This document shows, piece by piece, positions 41,098 to 51,500 of a DNA stretch of 64,000 nucleotides. Under the pieces are notes generated by a model that was not told the DNA's origin, searched no databases, and saw nothing but the letters and a program-made list of their open reading frames with translations. The position numbers were made by a program, and so were the translations under genes. The first letter of the stretch is position 1. Each line of letters starts with the position of its first letter. Source of the DNA: Kitagawia praeruptora (lineage: Eukaryota > Streptophyta > Magnoliopsida > Apiales > Apiaceae); contig CM075346.1 of assembly GCA_037693485.1 (NCBI GenBank), forward strand, positions 94,718,501 to 94,782,500, written 5' to 3'.

Positions 41098-43527
41098 ATG
41101 GCTCCTAAAAATTCTTTCAAGATCCCAATGTTCAACCGAGATCACTATGAAGAATGGGTTTTCAGAATGAGACTCTACTTGGAGAGTATTAACCCTGAGT
41201 ATCTGGAAGTCCTTGAAAAAGGTAAATTCGTTCCAATGAAAGCTATTCCTGAGCGTACGGAAGGAGAGGAGGTTATACCTGCTCGGTCTGAGCCCAAAAA
41301 GGCAGCGGACTTTACGGATGCCGACAAGGAGCAAATAGCTTATGATACTGCAGTAAGACAAACCTTGATGGAATCTCTTGATCATGAAATGTTCAACATA
41401 GTCAAAGGTTTGAATACAGCAAAGAAGATTTGGGACAAAATAGAAGTTGTTATGGAAGGATCTGCAGAGGTTAGAAGCAACAAGACACTTATACTCAAGA
41501 TGGAGTATGACACCTTTAGAATACGAAAAGGAGAAAGCATAACAGATGTCTACCTACGATTCAGTCAGTTGGTATTGGATTTGAATCTGAGAGGTGTTAC
41601 TCTCCCCATGGTTGAAACCAATACAAGATATTTGAGGAACCAGCCAAAGAGCATTGAACATAGAGTCTACGCAATCAGAGAAACCAGAGATTTGCATACA
41701 ACTTCTCTGGAGGAATATTATGGAATTCTGAAGACCTATGAGCTGGAAACTCTTCAAGATCAAGCATGGGACAATGATTCAAAGGGAAAAGAAACTGCAT
41801 CAGGATTAGTTGCTGATGAGGAAGAGCCTAAGAAGGCAATGGTTGCAGCAAAGCCTAAATCATCACCTGCACCGCATCAAGTTGATAATGATGACGAGTG
41901 CGCATCCAACAGTGATGATGACTACTTCACCCAAGAAGAGCTGGACAACATGGACGATAGTGTCGTGGCATACATGGCAAGGAAGTTCAGCAATATGAGA
42001 TTCAGAAAGAGCAACCGACCACAAAGAAATTCTTCATCTTATTATCGGGCTGCTAAGGGTGGAGGTAGTTCGTCAGGCTACCAAGGTAAAGGCAAGAGTA
42101 CCAGCTACAAATCTCCCTTGGATTTCAAAATGAAGTTCAAATGCTATAACTGTGGAGAACCTGGACACTTTGCCTCGGACTGCAAAAAGCCTAAACAGAC
42201 TTATCCAAAAGAGACATTTGAAGCCCTCAAAAGCAAGTATGAATCGCTGATTAAAGAAAAACATGGTAAAAGAGCTTTAGTAGTAACAGAAGGAAGAGCT
42301 TGGGATGATTCAGATGAGGAAGAGGTTACTCATGTAGCAAACTTTGCGCTCATGGCTGAGACATCAGAGGAACCAGAGGTACCAGTTCTAACCCTTAAAG
42401 TAGAAATGTCTATTGATGATTATAAGGAACAGAACGGGGCTCTTAGCGAAGAGATCTACATGTTGTGCAAAAGCCTAGACACTTCTCAAAAGGAACAGAA
42501 AACACTTGTCGCCAAAAGCAGAATGCTTGAGGCAAAAGTGGAAGAGTTAGAGGCTGCTTGCACTGTAGATACTTCTCTAAGAGATTTTATTAAATCTTTG
42601 GAACACAAGCTCGTCCTTAAGGAGGAAATAGAATCATGTTTAAGGAACAAACTAGCTGAGTTAGAAACTAAATGTGAAGCTTACAAACTAGCTGCTAGTA
42701 AAGTGTATGTAGATAATGATGTGTTTAAAAAGATAACTGGAGTAGGTGTAGGACTTGATTATTCTAATCTTTCTAAGAAAGATGGGAAGAGACCTATAGA
42801 CACTAGTTCCAGTGACCTTAAAAATGATATACCTAGCATTTTTAAACCTTCTGTCAAACCAATCTACAAACACCTTGTTCCTAGAATAGAAGAAGAAGAG
42901 ACTGAATTGATAGCTAGATATGAGATTGAAATGGAAGATCGTCAGAAAGCACAACCTATAACTCCTATTAAACAAGTTAAAATCAATTTTCCTAGAGATG
43001 AATCTAGACTAGGAATAGGAGCTAAGGCTGTTAAACAACAAGGGAAGAAAGGCATAAAAGAGGTTAAGGCTGAACGAATAAAGAAAGCATGTTATCACTG
43101 TAAATCTACTGAACATCTTTCTTATGCATGCACTGCTACACATGCCATGCCTGTCACACATACAATGAATAATCTGCATCAGAATCATGCACAGTGTGGT
43201 CAACCTAATTGTATGCCATGCACTTTTAACGTCATGCAAACTTTTGTGAATTTAATGAATGCATCTAGCCAGTCATGCTCAAATACTGTTGCTAGTTCAA
43301 ACATCAAAAAGAAGTTTGGGAGAGCTAAGACTGTAAGTCCTCCTAAAGTTAGGAGTGACAAACCTTCTCCTAGGACTGATAAATATGTCAAGTCTGAGAA
43401 AGGAAAGGAGGAAGTCGAAAGCTCTAGTTATGTTAAGAAAAGTGCATCTCCAGTTGTTAAATCTGTTGATTATCAATCTTATCGAAAAGCCGGGCCCAAT
43501 CAAAGTTGGGTTCCGAAGAAAGTCTAA
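41098..43527 (+). CDS. Gag protein of copia element F
   Basis: The best start is ATG 41098 (MAPKNSFKIPMFNRDHYEEW), since the motif after it is the usual opening of plant copia gags; an upstream start at 41083 is possible. Residues about 1-230 form the capsid-like copia gag domain (KKIWDKIEVVMEGSAEVRSN, then YLRFSQLVLDLNLRG). A classical CCHC knuckle CYNCGEPGHFASDC sits near residue 350, followed by a coiled-coil stretch (about 440-540) and a second knuckle-like CYHCKSTEHLSYAC near 665. It ends SWVPKKV at 43527 and overlaps pol by 22 nt in another frame. It is much longer than the ~300-residue gag of simple copia elements. Confidence 0.9.
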   Translation: MAPKNSFKIPMFNRDHYEEWVFRMRLYLESINPEYLEVLEKGKFVPMKAIPERTEGEEVIPARSEPKKAADFTDADKEQIAYDTAVRQTLMESLDHEMFNIVKGLNTAKKIWDKIEVVMEGSAEVRSNKTLILKMEYDTFRIRKGESITDVYLRFSQLVLDLNLRGVTLPMVETNTRYLRNQPKSIEHRVYAIRETRDLHTTSLEEYYGILKTYELETLQDQAWDNDSKGKETASGLVADEEEPKKAMVAAKPKSSPAPHQVDNDDECASNSDDDYFTQEELDNMDDSVVAYMARKFSNMRFRKSNRPQRNSSSYYRAAKGGGSSSGYQGKGKSTSYKSPLDFKMKFKCYNCGEPGHFASDCKKPKQTYPKETFEALKSKYESLIKEKHGKRALVVTEGRAWDDSDEEEVTHVANFALMAETSEEPEVPVLTLKVEMSIDDYKEQNGALSEEIYMLCKSLDTSQKEQKTLVAKSRMLEAKVEELEAACTVDTSLRDFIKSLEHKLVLKEEIESCLRNKLAELETKCEAYKLAASKVYVDNDVFKKITGVGVGLDYSNLSKKDGKRPIDTSSSDLKNDIPSIFKPSVKPIYKHLVPRIEEEETELIARYEIEMEDRQKAQPITPIKQVKINFPRDESRLGIGAKAVKQQGKKGIKEVKAERIKKACYHCKSTEHLSYACTATHAMPVTHTMNNLHQNHAQCGQPNCMPCTFNVMQTFVNLMNASSQSCSNTVASSNIKKKFGRAKTVSPPKVRSDKPSPRTDKYVKSEKGKEEVESSSYVKKSASPVVKSVDYQSYRKAGPNQSWVPKKV

Positions 43528-46500
43528 CCAATCTGTCATTGCAGGGCATTAAGCAAAAGAGAAATAAAGTTATATGGGTGCTAGATAGTGGAGCATCGAG
43601 GCATATGACTGGAGACAAGTCCCTGCTTACAGAGTTGGTTATGAAAGCTGGCCCTTATGTTACCTTTGGAGATGACAGCAGAGGTGTGACAAAGGGATAT
43701 GGCAAACTGAAAACTGGCAATGTCATCATTGAAGATATTTCCTATGTTGAGGGATTAAAGCATAATTTGTTGAGTATAAGTCAATTCTGTGACAAAGGTT
43801 ACGAAATTGTCTTCAACAAGAAAGGTGTATCAATCACTCACATCAAGGAAGGCAAACTGGCTTTGAGAGGAGTTCGAAAGGCAGATCTTTTTGTTGCAGA
43901 CATGGATTCAGCAAATCAGAATCAAGTTACCTGTTTCTACAGCAAAGCTTCGGATGATGAAAGCTGGTTATGGCACAAAAAGTTATCTCACTTAAACTTC
44001 AAAACGATGAATGCTCTCGCGAGGCGAGAATTGGTGAGAGATCTACCTCAAATGGAGTTCGCTCCGAAAGGACTCTGTGAAGCCTGTGAAATGGGAAAGT
44101 CGAAGCGAGCCTCGCATAAAAGCAAAGAAATTTCTAGTATCACTGAGCCTCTGCAACTTCTTCATATGGATTTGTTTGGCCCAGTGAATGTCCTATCTTT
44201 ATCTAGGAAAAGATATGCATTGGTAATCGTGGATGACTTCTCCAAGTATACATGGGTATTGTTCGCAATGACGAAAGACGAAGTACCTTTCCTAATCATT
44301 GATCACATCACTCAAATTGAGAATGTTTCAACACTTACTGTGAAGACGATTAGATCAGACAATGGCACTGAATTCAAAAACGCAGTGCTAAATGACTTCT
44401 GTGTATCTAAAGGAATACGTCGTCAGTACTCAGCCCCGAGAACTCCACAACAGAATGGAGTAGTTGAAAGGAAGAATAGAACATTGGTTGAAGCAGCAAG
44501 AACTTTGTTGTGTGATTCGAAACTTCCTCTGTATTTCTGGGCAGAAGCAGTGAGTACCGTGTGTTACACTCAAAATCGATCCTTGATCATAAAAGATAAA
44601 GAAAAGACACCATGTGAGCTAATGAATGGCAGAAGACCAACAATCAAATATTTTCATGTATTCGGAGCAAAATGCTATGTACTTATAGATGATGAAAATC
44701 TAGGTAAGTTTGCAGCAAAAGCTCGTGAAGGAATCTTTGTTGGTTACTCCACAGATGTGGTAGCAGCTTATAGGGTGTTCTTAGTAAATGATCGAAAAGT
44801 GACTGAAAGCTACAACGTCAGATTCGACGATACCAAACTCTCATCAATTTCAAGAGATTCTAGTGAACCTGAGTCCCTAAAATTTCAGAATCTGGACTTA
44901 GAAGATCTTGAAGATGAACCTGAGTTGGTTGTCCCATTAAATGTTCCAAGTGTACGTGAAGAACCTGAGTCTAGTGAACAAGCTAATTCTACAAGATCAG
45001 GAGAGACTTCTTCAGTACGAACCGGCAACAACTCAGGGGGAGTAAATAGCAGCTCAAGGACTACTGTTCAAGGCTCGAACCGAGTTGACTCTAGTTCTGT
45101 AGGAGCTGGCACTAACTCAGGGGGAGTTAGTGAAAGTATTCAAAGTAGTCAGCACCACAATTCAGAAAGTCATGCTGAATCATCAAGACAATTTCCAAGA
45201 GAACGAGTATGGAATAGAGACCATCCGTTTGAATTGATTATTGGTGATCCAGATGCTGGTGTGTCTACTAGAAGAAATACAAGAGCTGACCTGGCTAATA
45301 TTTGCTTATTTTCTGGGTTCTTATCCAAGCTTGAACCTAAAGAAATAGAAGAAGCTCTTGGTGATGCTGATTGGGTGATTGCAATGCAAGAGGAACTCAA
45401 TCAGTTTGAAAGGCAGAAAGTTTGGAAGCTGGTACCCCGACCAAAGAACAAATCAGTAATTGGAGCAAGGTGGGTATTCAGAAATAAAATGGATGAAAAC
45501 GGACTTGTAACACGAAACAAGGCTCGTTTGGTTGCAAAAGGTTATTCTCAGCGTGAAGGAATTGATTATGATGAGACCTATGCACCAGTTGCAAGACTTG
45601 AGGCAGTCAGGATGTTTTTGGCATTTGCAGCACATAAGAACTTCAAGGTTTTCCAGATGGATGTGAAAAGTGCCTTCCTGAACGGAGAGTTAGAAGAAGA
45701 AGTGTATCTGGAACAGCCGCCTGGCTTCATTGATCCAGAACTTGAAGATTTTGTGTACCTTCTCTTCAAATCAGTCTATGGCCTCAGGCAATCCCCAAGA
45801 TGTTGGTATGAAACCCTATCGGTATTCTTAATTGAAAGTGGTTTTACTAGGGGAGTAATTGACAAAACATTGTTCTATAAGAATGTGAAGAATGATCTAA
45901 TACTTGTTCAAGTATATGTGGACGATATTATCTTTGGGTCATCGAATGAGCGCTTGTGCGAGAAATTTGCTAAGCTAATGCAAGACAAATACGAGATGAG
46001 CATGATGGGAGAGCTGTCTTTCTTCCTTGGATTACAGATCAGTCAGAGAAAAGATGGTATCTTTATCAGTCAATCCAAGTACGTCAGAGATTTACTCAAG
46101 AAGTATAATCTAGAAGATGCATCAGCAGCCAAGACTCCCATGGCAACAGCCACGAAGCTTGATGAAGACAAATCAGGTAAATCAGTTGACATCACAAGCT
46201 ATCGAGGTATGATTGGCTCACTTCTCTATTTAACTGCAAGCAGACCCGATATAATGTTCGCGACTTGTTTATGTGCAAGGTTCCAAGCGGATCCTAGAGA
46301 ATCACATCTCATAGCCGTCAAAAGAATTTTTAGGTATCTCAAGGGCACACCAAATCTAGGAATTTGGTACCCAAGAGATACAGGTTTTAATCTAATTGGC
46401 TATACGGATTCAGATTATGCAGGTTGCAGGATTGATAGGAAAAGCACATCTGGTGCTTGTCAATTTCTTGGCAGAAGATTGGTGTCCTGGCAAAGTAAAA

Positions 46501-46859
46501 AACAACATACAGTATCTACTTCTACTGCTGAAGCTGAGTACATTGCTGCTGGAAGCTGTGTATCTCAAATACTGTGGATGAGGAACCAATTGAAGGATTA
46601 TGGCATGGAGCACAAGAAAATTCCAATTATGTGTGACAACACAAGTGCCATTGCCATAACCAACAATCCTGTAGATCACTCAAGAACAAAGCACATCGAC
46701 ATCAGGTATCACTTCATAAGAGAACATGTCGAGGAGGGGACTGTGGAGCTACATTTTGTGCCCACAATGCAACAAATTGCAGATATATTCACCAAACCTC
46801 TTGATGAAGTAACATTCAATAGGTTGGTTGGTGAATTGGGAATGCTTAACACAAGTTAG
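43506..46859 (+). CDS. Pol polyprotein of copia element F
   Basis: Residues counted from 43506: protease LDSGAS about 27; pre-integrase H-H-C-C zinc site (H157, H162, C191, C194); integrase catalytic D222, D285, E321 (35 residues between the last two); RT about 640-880 with YVDD about 803; RNase H with TDSDYAGC about 966 and AEAEYIAA about 1009. It is open throughout. There is no convincing ATG at the start; the frame is -1 relative to gag, whose stop is at 43525-43527, so expression needs a frameshift, a splice or a mutated junction. All catalytic motifs look intact. Confidence 0.95.
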   Translation: MGSEESLTNLSLQGIKQKRNKVIWVLDSGASRHMTGDKSLLTELVMKAGPYVTFGDDSRGVTKGYGKLKTGNVIIEDISYVEGLKHNLLSISQFCDKGYEIVFNKKGVSITHIKEGKLALRGVRKADLFVADMDSANQNQVTCFYSKASDDESWLWHKKLSHLNFKTMNALARRELVRDLPQMEFAPKGLCEACEMGKSKRASHKSKEISSITEPLQLLHMDLFGPVNVLSLSRKRYALVIVDDFSKYTWVLFAMTKDEVPFLIIDHITQIENVSTLTVKTIRSDNGTEFKNAVLNDFCVSKGIRRQYSAPRTPQQNGVVERKNRTLVEAARTLLCDSKLPLYFWAEAVSTVCYTQNRSLIIKDKEKTPCELMNGRRPTIKYFHVFGAKCYVLIDDENLGKFAAKAREGIFVGYSTDVVAAYRVFLVNDRKVTESYNVRFDDTKLSSISRDSSEPESLKFQNLDLEDLEDEPELVVPLNVPSVREEPESSEQANSTRSGETSSVRTGNNSGGVNSSSRTTVQGSNRVDSSSVGAGTNSGGVSESIQSSQHHNSESHAESSRQFPRERVWNRDHPFELIIGDPDAGVSTRRNTRADLANICLFSGFLSKLEPKEIEEALGDADWVIAMQEELNQFERQKVWKLVPRPKNKSVIGARWVFRNKMDENGLVTRNKARLVAKGYSQREGIDYDETYAPVARLEAVRMFLAFAAHKNFKVFQMDVKSAFLNGELEEEVYLEQPPGFIDPELEDFVYLLFKSVYGLRQSPRCWYETLSVFLIESGFTRGVIDKTLFYKNVKNDLILVQVYVDDIIFGSSNERLCEKFAKLMQDKYEMSMMGELSFFLGLQISQRKDGIFISQSKYVRDLLKKYNLEDASAAKTPMATATKLDEDKSGKSVDITSYRGMIGSLLYLTASRPDIMFATCLCARFQADPRESHLIAVKRIFRYLKGTPNLGIWYPRDTGFNLIGYTDSDYAGCRIDRKSTSGACQFLGRRLVSWQSKKQHTVSTSTAEAEYIAAGSCVSQILWMRNQLKDYGMEHKKIPIMCDNTSAIAITNNPVDHSRTKHIDIRYHFIREHVEEGTVELHFVPTMQQIADIFTKPLDEVTFNRLVGELGMLNTS

Positions 46860-48593
46860 TAAAGCCTTCTATCTGTAAAATCCATGGTTATGTTGGTATA
46901 TGCAAGATATTTAATCATTAAGTGTTTAGACTTTAAAATGCCTAATTAATGATTATTATAGGATGCATATAGTGTGATTTTGCATGAATTCAGTGTGTTT
47001 TAAGTGTCTTTTATAGCACAAATCTGTGAATTTATGCTTATTAGATTGCATGATCATAGGGGGAGTTAAATTCATAATATTCTAAATATTGCATGATTTT
47101 TAGATGAATTTACCTGTGTTTTTCATGTAATTAGAGGCCTTAGAATTGTCAAGGAATGTTTTAATTATGTCATATATTAAAATCCTTGAATTGATATTTA
47201 TATTAATTTGACAAAATTAATTGTTGAGTTTTTCAAAGAAAAATTGTCAAATTATTCTAAGTATCTTCAAAATTTCGAGTTAGTCACTATCTCGAAACTC
47301 ATCTTGAAATTCTAGTTGAATTTCGATTTGAGCTTTCTGAGGGAAGTTTTGAAAATTCTAAGTCTGGGAAGAATTTCGAGTTAGACTCTATCTCGAAATT
47401 TATCTCGAAATTCGACTTAAGGTTCGAATTAGAGTTACCAGTGTGCCTAATTATTATCTTCAAAATATTCGAGATACAGTCTATCTCGAACTCTATCTCG
47501 AAATTCAGATGAGAGTTCCATTTTTGGGGATATTTTGAAAAGAATTGAGAATAACTTCGAGTTAAACTCTATCTCGAAGTTCAACTCGAAGTTCGACTTA
47601 GAGTCCAACTCGAAGTTCGACTTAGAGTTCGACTTAGAGGTTTGACTTGGAGTGAATTCTCAATTGGTTGAAGGAAATTTTCGAGTTAACTCCTAACTCG
47701 AACTATATCTCGAATTTCGACTTAGAATTTCGAGATAGATTTCCTTGTTGGTTGTGTGCTGTTTACATGGTCATTTACAAAATAAATGGTAAAAGTTTTT
47801 CGAGTTAACTGCTAACTCGAACTTTATCTCGAATTTCGAGTTAAGTGCTAAAATTTCGAGTTACAGCTATCTCGAACTCTATCTCGAAGTTCGACTTAAG
47901 AAAGTTCGAGATAGACTTCGAGATAGAGTTCTCCCTGTGTGTACTTAGAGTTTTCATGATTTTTAACAGGGACAAGTTAGTCATTTCACAGTCCTGTCTA
48001 TATATACATCCTTAACTCGATGTTTTCTTTCACTTTTACCTAATTTGAGTTTTACAGCCGCACCATATATACAGGCGATTTCATACATTCAATCACTGAT
48101 TCGTGATTTTTGTGACAAATCTCTTACGGACAACGAATTAATGCCCGATTTTTGACTGATATCTTCTGTGTGTCATCATTAATCATTGTTCTTGTGTTTG
48201 TGTAACTGTTCATCTCCATTGATATATATATACACACGTATATACACACAAAAGTTAACAAATCTGTTCAAAACCGAGATTTCACACAAACACTTCACTG
48301 TAAAGCAGATTTAATTAGTGGTTCGAAATTTGCCATCCTTCAACTGTTAATTGTATCCCGTAGTTTGATTTCTCAAAAAGGAACTTTTGTGTTCAACTTT
48401 TGATAAATTAAAAGGGATTTAACAGTTTGTTCTAAAATTACTTGTTTTAATCCCGTAGTTTGATTTTTCTAAAAAGGGACTATTGTTGTTCTTGTTAAAT
48501 TAAAAGGGATAAAACTGTTTATTATAAATTAATTGTTTTTCAGAAATTAAAATTGAAATTTCACATCTTTTTCAAGAAAAACTTTTAATTAAA
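46860..48593 (+). repeat. Spacer between pol and ORF3 of F, with TCGA-rich degenerate repeats
   Basis: Bases 47265-47935 hold more than 25 copies of words such as tatctcgaaattc, ctcgaagttcgactta and tttcgagttaactc, many mutually inverted. Bases 48353-48540 are a ~100-bp unit (atcccgtagtttgatttt...) present twice. A pyrimidine-rich acceptor-like aattgtttttcag ends at 48543, 50 nt before the ORF3 ATG. No gene otherwise. Confidence 0.75.
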
Positions 48594-51500
48594 ATGGCTC
48601 ACCAATTTTCACTTGCCAAAAACAATTTTTATAATATTTCTACGGAAATTGGTGATCAACTCCCGCGCTTTAAGTCTTGGATACGATTTCTAAATTTGTA
48701 TTCCAAAGCTAGCACTGCTTTTACGGCTAAACCTACACTAGTGCATGATGCTTTACAGCAATTATGGACTAGTGCGGTTTCTTTTGGGAGCAAATCAACC
48801 CCCTTTGGTTTCAGGTTTACCTTAGCGGGTCAGGAATATGTGGTGACTGAACAAATTGTTAACAAGGTTCTTGGATTCCCTGTTAAAGATGCTTATGATC
48901 CAGAACCTACAGCTGCAGATCGCCTCAAATTCTTTGAAGAGATAGGGTGTTATCCTCCGACTGGCCGGATCACTGGAAACATCCAAAAACAATTTCTTCA
49001 TGTGGAATGGAATTACTTTTTCGAGGCCATCACAAGATGTTTTAGGGCACGAGAAAGCGATTACCATCAAATTTCCATTCCCATGCAAAACCTCGGAATT
49101 GCCCTAGCAAGAGAGCTGGATATCAATTATGGACGAATAGTTCTCTCTGAGATAGTGGCTGTGATGGGATCTACTGCAAGCAGAGACCTTAACACCACAG
49201 ATGTTGTCTGCTGGTTTCCTCGGTTCCTACAGATGCTCATAAATGGTTTAGTACCGAAGGATGCTCTTGCAGTTAGACGGAGCTTTGCCAGTGGTTCATC
49301 ATCTGCACCGCTAGGGATGGGCACTAAGTCACTTTCAACAGTTGAAAATCAGGATAAACATCATGGAAAACCGATGTCTGTTCCTGAAACCTTACAAACG
49401 TGGCTTACATATGATGAGGGAGTTACCACCTTGATGGACTTCTCACAAGCTTCATCACATGCACCGAATCGGTCTGCTCATGCTGAGGCATTTGAAGCGA
49501 TTCCTGATGAGCAAAGCGGTGATGAACAAGGTAATGAATCAGGTAATCTCTCTCCACATTCTACTCATTCCTCTTCCCATGTTTCTGATTCCATGACCCA
49601 AGAGACTGCTAGCCCGCAGAATCTATCCCAGGGTAAGAGCCATATTTCTAATTCCTTGTCATCCAAGTCACCGGAAATCAGACAGCCAGCACATATAGAT
49701 GTAGGAAATGATGAGGAGAGTGAACCCGAAGAGCAGCAACTTATTCGAAAGAAAGCCAAAACTTCTCATGCTGCTACTTCTAAACCTCAGTCAAACCCTA
49801 GAGTGTCACACGCAACCACTCCACCTCACGAGAGTGGTTCACCCCATGAACAATCTGCACATAGGGATTTTGATTTTGGTGATGAATTTGTACCTCTTAA
49901 AGATACTGTTGCTTCAAGAGGACATGAAGCTTTAAAGACTTCAGCCGTACCTTCACCGGTATGTACTGATGCTACAAAGAGGATCGGTTCTGATGTTGTA
50001 CAAGAACACTTTGTAGCCTCTCAGCCTGAGATTCCAACTCAGGAACAAACAGTATTTGATCCCATAACTGCAAATTATATCTCTTATCAAGTTTCTGCAG
50101 GTACTTCTTCATATTTTGGATCAATTATTGAAGACATACACGAGCGTGAGACAGGGAGTGTGTGTGAGAGGTTAGGGAGAGAGGGACCTTCATTTTTAAG
50201 GCCCGAAACCGAGCGCCAAATACCAACAGAACGAGAATTAGAGCGAGGTCACCTAAACCAAACACCGTCCCTTTATGCTGAAAATCTTGAATCTCGTATG
50301 TCTTCTATGGAAAATCAAATGAAGGAGTTTGGGCAGTCAATGGGGCAGTTAGGGATGAATGTTGGAGATAATCAAAGGGCACTTGACGACTACGCAGCAC
50401 GAATGGCACTTCAAGCTTCAGCTTTTACTGAATTGAAAAATCAAGTAAATGACATGGGCCATGCTGCTGGTGTCTTGGGAAACACCCTGAATGACAGGAT
50501 GGGAGCAATGGAGTTTACAATGGATAATCTGGCTGTGGAAATAAGCAGAGTTATGTACGCAATCAGAAGTTTTGTGCCCCCGGAATGTTTCGCGCCGCAA
50601 CAACCTCCCCCCGATGCTGGTACAGGTGGTGCTAGTGGAGCAGGACCCTATGGTTCTGGGTTTGAAGATTTTGATACAGCTGGTGGATCTGGAGACCAGG
50701 GTGGAGTTCAGGATAACTCACCTAAGGGGGAGAATATAAAGGAGACGAGACAGCAGGGAGTTCAAATCGAAGAAATTCAAGAACATGCTGATCTTGTAAA
50801 AGATATGGAAGTTGAGCCGTCCATTGATGAAGAGGCTCTAAGAAGGAAAAAGGGTAAGGCAATAGCGATTGAGCCAGATGAGCCATTCGTTGATCTGAGT
50901 CATCAAGAAAAAGTACAGGAGGTACTCGACTCAGATTCCGATATGGAAGACGCACCGTTGAAACATGCTATAAAGAGATCATTGAAGGATCAGGGTGGAG
51001 GTGCTGGAATGTCTTTCGGATTGCCTGAAGAAATTGCTGTCGATAAGGAAACCCTTGAAGCTCAACAGTTAGCCTTGGATCAAGCTGAGTTCTTTAAAAT
51101 GAAGCAAATGCAAGGTCGTGCTGCGTTTCAGGAAAAGAAAGCGGAGCTACAAGGAAAGCAGTACGACTATGAGCTTGCAAGGCTAGCTGATCCTCAAATC
51201 GATCTGGACAATAGAAGGATAGGGAAGAAGTGGGATGACGCAAGAAAGATTTTGATGGGACCATGTACAAAAGGAGAGCATAACAAGGAAGCAGATGATC
51301 TGTTCTACCGACTAAATTTGCAGAATCCAATGGCTGCTGACTACATAAATGCTTTAAAGAGATTAATCTCTAAAGTCAGGGTTGGATACAATTCAGCGCA
51401 AAAGGAGTGGCAGGTTATTTTGTCTTTCACAGAAGGAGTCCCGATGTCTTTCATGTACGTGGATGATCAATTCATGACGAGAAGATCTGCATCAGAGTTG

